Shown: piece by piece, positions 57,157-64,000 of the stretch
Layout: the number at the start of each line of letters is the position of its first letter
Numbering within the stretch: position 1 is the stretch's first letter
Assembly: GCF_029784165.1 (NCBI RefSeq)
Contig: NC_073696.1
Coordinates: 176,008,912-176,072,911, forward strand
DNA from: Wyeomyia smithii
Lineage: Eukaryota; Arthropoda; Insecta; Diptera; Culicidae
Direction: 5' to 3'
Length of the DNA: 64,000 nucleotides
Notes under the pieces: generated by a model
The model's input: only the letters and a program-made list of their open reading frames with translations
Database searches by the model: none
What the model was told of the DNA's origin: nothing
Program-made: the position numbers and the translations under genes

Positions 57157-58124
57157 TGGAGCAATATTTTCACAAAATCTATAATAATAGCTGCCACACA
57201 AAAGTATTACTCTTTTGTTCCGATTTCGGAAAATAAGATACAAACGAAGCTGTTTTCAAAAGATGACGAATCATTTACTTATGATGTATATAAAATATAA
57301 GGTGAAACTAGTTCTGTAAAGTATCTATGTCATAAAAAATATGTTCCTAAGATAATAAAACTCGAAAGTAAATATTTGATTCTAATATATATTTATATCA
57401 CTTAGAACATTTAACTCTTTTCTTGAGAACTGTTCGCCCAATCGTTTTGTTGTCAAAGAATGAATTGTATATTTTTGATCAAGCATTCCAATGAACGTAT
57501 GGTTTTTGCTGGAGAACCATGGACACGTGTAAAAACGTGTATTTTCCGAAATATTAATAATTTTTCGAGCTTAAATTAAAAATAACTCGGAAACCGATGC
57601 CTTTAGAAAGTTTACTACCAAGGGCTTTTTGATTCAAAATGACTCTCTGCATCTTTTAAAATCGTCAGAATACAAATATTTTGAAAAATGTTTAAATTAG
57701 AATTTTTATAAAAAAATTAATCTACCATAAAAAATTATTTTTCATTTCTTCATCCTGGACTGTTTTTAAAAAGTTGCGTATTAACGTCAAGTTTCTTTTA
57801 AAAAAAATAAAAAAAAATTCAACCTTGTTTTTTTAAATTGAAATTTAATGTTTCTTTTATTGGTTTTGGTCAAAAAAATTTTTTTTGTACAGTGTATATT
57901 TTTTTTATGGTGCATTTTTAATTTCCTACAATTCATTCTCAGACAGTTTTTCTATACAACCAACGGTTTCTGGGCTACATTGCTTCGAATAAAACCTATG
58001 CCAAAAGGCATACGCCCTTTTAGAATGTAACTCATGGATGTAAAAAATCTCTCCACCTGTGAAAAATGCTCAGTTTGCTAAGCCAAATACGTGCGCAAAG
58101 TTTCATGCAAATCAAAAATGGTCG

Positions 58125-60990
58125 ATGAAATTTTCGCGCATTTCCAGGCGATTTGAAATGATTTTGCTCTTATGTACGCGCAGAAACTAAAATATGCTTT
58201 TTTAAGCCGGGTGTCATTTCCCACAATACCCTCGGCTACCTTGACTTTAACTTTACCGTTTAAACGAAACATAACATCGTATAGAATAGCTGGTAACGAC
58301 TGAAGAAATATGAAACAAACATTTCTCATTTCGCGGATCTTCAATGGCAAGTACTGGCTGTTGGTACCCGCGTTGAAACGGCTTGAGTTAGCGACAGCAG
58401 CAGCAGTACTAACAACAGCAAAGCATCACAACAACACGAAAAAGTTGAATACCGCCATGTTCCCTTTCCCATCCCGTCATCTCTATTCCAAGGGGTCCTA
58501 CAAGCAAAATCATGAAGTTGAAAAAAAGGTAACAGCGGCCATAGTACTGTGGTCGCTTTGAGCGGTGAAGTTTGATCAGGAAGACGTGAGGAAAGCATTG
58601 CCGAGGGATGCGTTTATTATTCGCTGCTGCGGCGCGGATTTATGCGATGATGAAATTTATAACTCCAAGGCAAAACGAGTTTTTTTGCGCTTACATCCCA
58701 AGTGCCCTGTCGGAAACTCATCATGCAACAGAATTCCTTCAGGATAGTTTGAGTACTTTACTTGACGACGAGGATGAAAAAGCGTTTTCGGGTGGTCTTT
58801 TCGTGGAATGTTGCGCAATCAAAATTTACGGCACTGGCAGATGATTTGTAATAAAACAGTAAAATAATCATTTAGTTTAAATGTTTTTGAAAATCTGTTT
58901 GCTGTTACCCGGACGTTAGGTACTAATACTAAGTTGTTGAACATCTGACTTACCAATTGGACTGTTGACGAAGCAATCATGATGTCGAAGTTTAATTCGG
59001 CCGTTTGAATAAATTAAAACTTTCATAAACACAGATCAAATTATATCCGTAAACATCATAAATCTTCTCGTTCGCTCTTCATAAATTTCCATATTCATGG
59101 GGGCAAGTGTTCTACAGCGACGGCCTATGTGGCGTCGCGTCTGGTCTGGCACTTCCTCACCCCACAGGCAACACTTCTCGCTCGTTTTAGAAATGGACAT
59201 TGTCTCCAAGCTATCGTAAATTTCAAATAAGTCATTGCTCCACATCGCTGTGTTGCATACGAGAGACGTTGTGTACCGTTTCATTCAGTTTCCATTCAGA
59301 ACCAAACTGAGAATTTCCATTGCTTCTACCGCCGCCACCATCTGTCATAAAAACGCATAAAAGCACTAATGAATGAACGAATGAATGGGTGCAGGCTTTC
59401 ACCTCACCTTCGTTGAATTTGTTGCCTCGGTCTACGGTGCCACTGTGTCGGAAGAATATTGGCATAGATTTAACCATGCAATATAAAAATCTAGTGCTCT
59501 TCAACTCTTTCGTTATCAAAACACTGCTTCAAATTTTAGTTAGGGTTAGAGCAAATACAAAAAATAGTAAGTTAAGTATTTCAGATCAGTCTTTATTGCA
59601 TATCTATTGGGGAACTGCTCCATTATTTATCTCATCCCATATATTCATCTCATACAACATGAAAACACAATTGATAACAGGAAAAAACGCATATTTTCTT
59701 CTTAAACCAATCTGCTAATCCATGGAATGGATTCTTCTTAGTTCACTTTAGATTCTTCATAAAGTATAGTCCTCAAAAACTCACTTAAAAGCTCTAAATT
59801 TGATATTATAGTCGGGCATCTGCCCTCGAAGACTCATTTAATTCAATCACCTACCTCAGAAAACAAAATCCGCGCATTGTTCTGTACGGCTACAACGGGA
59901 CTCGTTCAGCAACCAACCAAAGTTTTTTTCATCACTAGCGGACCACTTTTTATTTTAATCACTAAACAAAATCATTCACTACACTAAGAATACTTTAATA
60001 TTTGAAATGTTCACCTGAAATTTCCTAAAACAAGCTTGAATTAACAGAAATATATGAGATGAATTTCTACAAATCCTAAATTTCAACTGTATGTATTTTC
60101 ATCTGTTTTCACGGTGTTGAAGAAAATCAAAAGTTGCCAAATCAGTTTCTGTTAATACGAAAAAATCATACTGAAAATTTTGAAATATTCCGACAAAATT
60201 GACATAAATCTTCAGCACTGTAGTGGTTACCTAGATTACCAATTTTGCATGTAAACAACTACAGCGCATATCTAGGTAACCTACTACGACGGGCTGCGGC
60301 TACGCTCATTCATGATAATGTGAATAATTCATGATTAACAGTGTGATGAATATGGGGGCGTCGTGAGCAGTGATGGAAACGAAACGAATATGATGCAATC
60401 GTCGTTTATTCATCATATGTGCACTTCACGAAGTGTACAGGCCGGGACTAAACTCGAATCCTCTCAACCCATAATGAAATGATGATAGGGTGCATAGGTT
60501 TCTGGGAGAAAATAAACACATGACTAGACTACATCAGCTCTGAGAAGCGATTCGATCGTTGCGTTTGTCACTCCATAGGCCGGTAGTTACGGGAAGAAAG
60601 GATAGCAACAGGAGAAAATCATGTCGCCTGAACAGCAGCAGAGGTGTGGTGCGGTGAGAGGGAATGTGTGGGGGAAGGAACTACTTCGGCAGCGGTTGAG
60701 TTTAAGCGAGAGTAGGAGAGCATACACTGTCATTTTCTTTCTTTTTCTGACAAAAAATCATATTCATGAGTCAAAAGAATAAGGATATAACAAGTTCTGA
60801 TCGCTCTTTGTAACAGAGACGAATAACTTCATATACCGAGTTGTGCACATTGAGAACCACGTATTGTGGTGTACACTAATGAATAGAAATATATCGTAAA
60901 GAGGAAAGCAAAAAGAGTGCACCAGCACCGATACTTTGTTTTTCGTAACTGACGACGATATCAACGCATCCTAGGCCTGTTTTATATGTA
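58125..60990. other. No recognised gene
   Basis: A 78-codon frame from ATG 58608 (MRLLFAAAARIYAMMKFITP, then an acidic STLLDDEDEKAFSGG segment) has coding-like composition but no family. A TGTGCACTTC...GAAGTGTACA hairpin lies at 60417-60438. Other short frames (59036-59284, 59389-59718) have no recognisable motif. Confidence 0.3.
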
Positions 60991-60993
60991 TTC

Positions 60994-61090
60994 ACTAGCT
61001 GACCCGGCAAACTTCGTCCCGCCTATTTTAGTGTTTAATTTAATAATTTTAAACATTTCAAATTCATTGATTCTTTGCGATTGGATTACA
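60994..61090. repeat. Dispersed-repeat start, CTAGCTGACCCGGCAAAC
   Basis: The phrase CTAGCTGACCCGGCAAACTT at about 60997-61016 is one I associate with a very common repeat end in insect genomes. It precedes the tandem array and may mark the edge of the element from which the array grew. Not confirmed. Confidence 0.35.
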
Positions 61091-61129
61091 TCGTTTAAAA
61101 ATGATTGGTTTTATCGGAATGTCAAATCC

Positions 61130-62985
61130 TCGACTTTTGGCTTTTGTACATGACCTCTATTCCGGATATGTATTGGGTGCATTTCAGTTATTTTCGTTGT
61201 TTTCCAGAAACTGAAAGTGGTCATCTTCTAATTCAAAATGGTGTCCAGGGGCAATGCTTCTCTACATCATTGCCATATGTAGTAGTATTCGGTTATTTTC
61301 GGCTGTTTCCCGGAAGTTGTCATTTTTTCAATTCAAACTGTTGTCTAAAGTCAATTTATAGCTCCTTGCATCATTCTGGATCCGGTGATACTCATATTGG
61401 GTGGTATTTGGTCCTTTGGGCTATTTTTCAGGAACAGTAAGTCGCCATCTTGGATTTATAAATGGCATTTGGAGACAATTTCTGGCCCCTGAGTGTCATT
61501 CTGGTTTAGTTATTTTCGGCTGTTTTCCAGAAACCGGATGTCACCATCTTCGAATTCAAAATGGTGTCTGTGGTCGATTCTAGCTACTGTGTATCATTCT
61601 GGTTCCGAAGATACTCATATTGTATAGAAATCGGCCATTTTTGGCTGTTTTTTAGAAACCGGAAGTTGCCATCTTACAATTCATAATGGTGTCTGAGGTC
61701 AATTTTCAGCTTCATTCTCGTTCCAGAGATACTCGTATTGGATGGTATTTGGTCACTTTAGGCTGTTTTCCGGACACCGGAAGTCGTCATCTTACAATTC
61801 GAAATGTTGCTGAGGTCGATGTGTGGCTTCAGTGCATCATAACAATCCCGGAAACACCCATATTGAGTGGTATTTGGTCATGTGACACTGTTTTTCAGAA
61901 ACCGTAAGTCGCCATCTTGGATTTCAAAATGGCATTAGGAGACAACTTTTGGCCTCTGAGCGTCAATCTGGTTAAAGAAACACTTATATTGGGTGGTATT
62001 TGGTCATTTTCCGCTGTTTTCCAGACACCGGAAGTCGCCATCTTACAATTCAAAATGTTGTTTGAGGTCAATTTATGGCTTAAGTGCATCATAACAATCC
62101 CGGAAATATCCATATTGGGTGGTATTTGGTCATTTTCGGCTGTTTTTCAGAAACCGGAAGTCGCCATATTGGATTTCAAAATGGCATTTGTAAAATATTT
62201 CTGGCCTCTGAGCGTCAATCTGGTTAAAGGAACACTCATTTTGGGTGGTATTTGGTCATTTTCGGCTGTTTTCCAGACACCGGAAGTCGCCATCTTACAA
62301 TTCAAAATGTTGTCTGAGGTCGATTTGTGGCTTCAGTGCATCATAACAATCCCGGAAATACCCATATTGGGTGGTATTTGGTCATTTGCCGCTATTTTTC
62401 AGAAACCTGAAGTCGCCATCTTGGATTTCAAAATGGCATTAGGAGAAAATTTTTGGCCTCTGAGCGTCAATCTGGTTGAAGAAACACTCATATTGTGTGG
62501 TATTTGGTCATTTTCGGCTGTTTTCCAGACACCGGAAGTCGCCTTCTTAGAATTCAAAATGTTGTCTGGGGTTGATAGGTCGATTTGTGGCTTCAGTGCA
62601 TCATAACAATTCCGGAAACACCCATATTGGGTGGTATTTGGTCATTTGCCGCTGCTTTTCAGAAACCGGAAGGCGCCATCTTAGATTTCAAAATGGCATT
62701 AGGAGACAATTTTTGGCCTCTGAGCGTCAATCTGGTTGAAGAAACACTCATATTGTGTGGTATTTGGTCATTTTCGGCTGTCTTCCAGACACCGGAAGTC
62801 GCCATCTTACAATTCTAAATGTTGTCTGAGGTCGATTTGTGACTTCAGGGCATCATAACAATTCCGGAAATACCCATTTTGGGTGGTGTTTGGTCATTTG
62901 CCGCTATTTTTCAGAAACGGGAAGTCGCCATCTTAGATTTCGAAATGGTATTTGGAGACATGCCAGAAGAAGGAAGGGTACGGAA
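61130..62985. repeat. Tandem array: 252-bp higher-order repeat of two half-units
   Basis: ATTTCAAAATGGCATT-type anchors lie at 61921, 62173, 62425, 62685 and 62938, giving steps of 252, 252, 260 and 253 bases. Each unit holds two half-units of about 126 bases, ending in CCGGAAGTCGCCATCTT (TTGGATTTCAAAATGGC or TACAATTCAAAATGTTG). Less regular half-units go back to about 61130, about 15 in all. Because 252 is a multiple of three, a 229-codon open frame (61917-62606) runs through three units without a stop; it is repeat-derived, not evidence of a gene. Confidence 0.9.
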
Positions 62986-64000
62986 CATTATGGACATGTT
63001 TGTTACACCTAAAAACATTCACCTGCCAAATTTGGTTATACTCGCTTGATTGGTTCTCGAGCTGTGCGAAATTTGAGTTTTATTTGTATGGGACCCCTCC
63101 CTTATAGAAGAGAGAGGGGTGTCAAACCATTATGGATATATTTGTTACCCCTAAAAACAATCACCTGCCAAATTTGGTTCCATTCAGTTGGTTAGTTCTC
63201 GAGATAAGCAGAAATTTGTATTTCATTTGTTATGAACCCCTTCCTCACAGAAGAGGGAGGGGAGTCGAACTACTATGGACATACTTGTTACCTCTAAAAC
63301 CATTCACATACCAAATTTGGTTGTATTTGGTTGATTGGTTCTCGAGCTGTGCGAAATTCGTGTTTCATTTGTATGGGACCCCTCCCTTGTAGAAGAGGAA
63401 GGGGTATCAAACCATTATGGATATATTTGCTACCCCTAAAAACATCCACCTAACAAATTTGGTTCTATTTACTTGGTTAGTTCTCCAGATGTGCAGAAAT
63501 TTGTGTTTCATTTGTATGGGAACCCTCCCTTCCAGGAGAGGGAAAGGTGTCAAATCAATATGGACATATTTGTTACTCCTAAAAACATCCACATGCCAAA
63601 TTTGGTTTCATTTGCTTGGTTAGTTTCCGAGATGTGCAAAAATGTGTGTTTCATTTGTATGGGGCCCCTCCCTTCCAGAAAAGGGAAGGGTATCGAATCA
63701 ACATGGACATATTTGTTACTCCTAAAAACATCTACATGCCAAATTTGGTTCCATTTGCTTGATTAGTTTTCGAGATGTGCAGAAATTTGTATTTCATTTG
63801 TATGGGACCCCTCCCTTTCAGAAGAGTGAAGGGTGTCAAATCAACATGGACATATTTGTTACTTCTGAAAACATCCACATGCCAAATTTGGTTGTATTTA
63901 CTTGGTTAGATTTCGAGATGTGCATGAATTTGTATTTCATTTGTATGGGACCCCTCCCTTCCAGTAGAGGGAGGGGTCTCAAACTATCTTAGTCACCTTA
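62986..64000. repeat. 143-bp tandem satellite with a built-in hairpin
   Basis: Anchors CTAAAAACAT-type occur at 63009, 63151, 63294, 63436, 63579, 63722 and 63865, a period of 142-143 bases. Each monomer includes CAAATTTGGTT, GAGATGTGCAGAAATTTGTG-type and CATTTGTATGGGACCCCTCC, followed by a C-rich/G-rich hairpin (CCCCTCCCT ... AGGGAGGGG). The array continues beyond the window end. Confidence 0.95.

Larger units (their letters stand above)
55588..58124 (+). mobile_element. DNA transposon with 689-bp terminal inverted repeats and transposase remnants
   Basis: Arm 55588-56276 and arm 57437-58124 are reverse complements at well over 90 percent by eye. The outer edge is CGACCATTTTTGATTTG and the inner edge TTCTTTGACAACAAAACGAT. 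The 1,160-base interior has a TATA-type promoter, a plus-strand ORF and a further broken frame with transposase-like motifs. The structure is a class II element, 2.54 kb long, with arms longer than is usual. Superfamily unassigned. Confidence 0.85.

Noticed and set aside
59232..59519. Minus-strand 95-codon frame
   Set aside because: No motif and overlapping equally long frames on the other strand; treated as chance.
60420..60480. tRNA-like B box (ATTCGAGTTTAG on the minus strand)
   Set aside because: It departs from the B-box consensus and no A box or cloverleaf fits.
61917..62606. 229-codon open frame
   Set aside because: It results from a tandem repeat whose 252-base period is divisible by three; no domain, no gene context.

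Overview
The window looks like a stretch of a culicine mosquito genome, most likely Aedes. It is AT-rich, long parts have no coding signal, and it is dense in repeats. It carries a tRNA-derived SINE of Feilai type, R1-type, Jockey-type and APE-type non-LTR retrotransposon fragments, a DD37E mariner-type transposase relic, many short MITEs, five long inverted-repeat elements and mosquito-style tandem satellites. I see no complete conventional host gene, rRNA or tRNA gene. The window most likely lies between genes or inside a large intron. The genus call is an inference from these repeat families.

Layout. 1-10 kb: RNase H tail of a non-LTR element, a decayed copy of a small gene, a TTAA-flanked MITE, a foldback element, a Tc1/mariner helix-turn-helix fragment and a decayed APE/RT non-LTR element on the minus strand. 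10-14 kb: a decayed transposase-like gene on the minus strand, split in two. The gap holds a compact two-exon gene for a 67-residue protein on the plus strand, and two relatives of its 3' end lie elsewhere in the window. 14-20 kb: mostly empty. 20.0-23.8 kb: an unusual composite unit bounded by short inverted repeats. It repeats promoter-like blocks, hairpins followed by AAATAAA and a purine-rich tail, a 27-base palindromic motif and two related long hairpins. 24.6-28.3 kb: two more foldback elements. 28.6-31.3 kb: a complex repeat array with (CA)n. 31.4-39.4 kb: two truncated R1-type copies, another mariner-type relic, a candidate secreted-protein exon and a Feilai-type SINE. 42.9-46.0 kb: nested SINEs and MITEs. 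47.7-50.5 kb: foldback element and Jockey 3' end. 52.4-58.1 kb: a relative of the 20-kb promoter module, a MITE, the DD37E mariner relic, and a 2.5-kb transposon with 689-bp inverted repeats that still holds transposase-like pieces. 61.1-64.0 kb: a 252-bp higher-order tandem repeat, then a 143-bp satellite that runs off the window end.

The parts do not form one pathway. What links them is transposition history. The two most unusual items are the 20.0-23.8 kb unit, whose layout recalls non-polyadenylated (histone-like) transcription units without a histone ORF, and the small two-exon gene family with a hydrophobic C-terminus. All calls come from reading the sequence; no alignment or database search was run.
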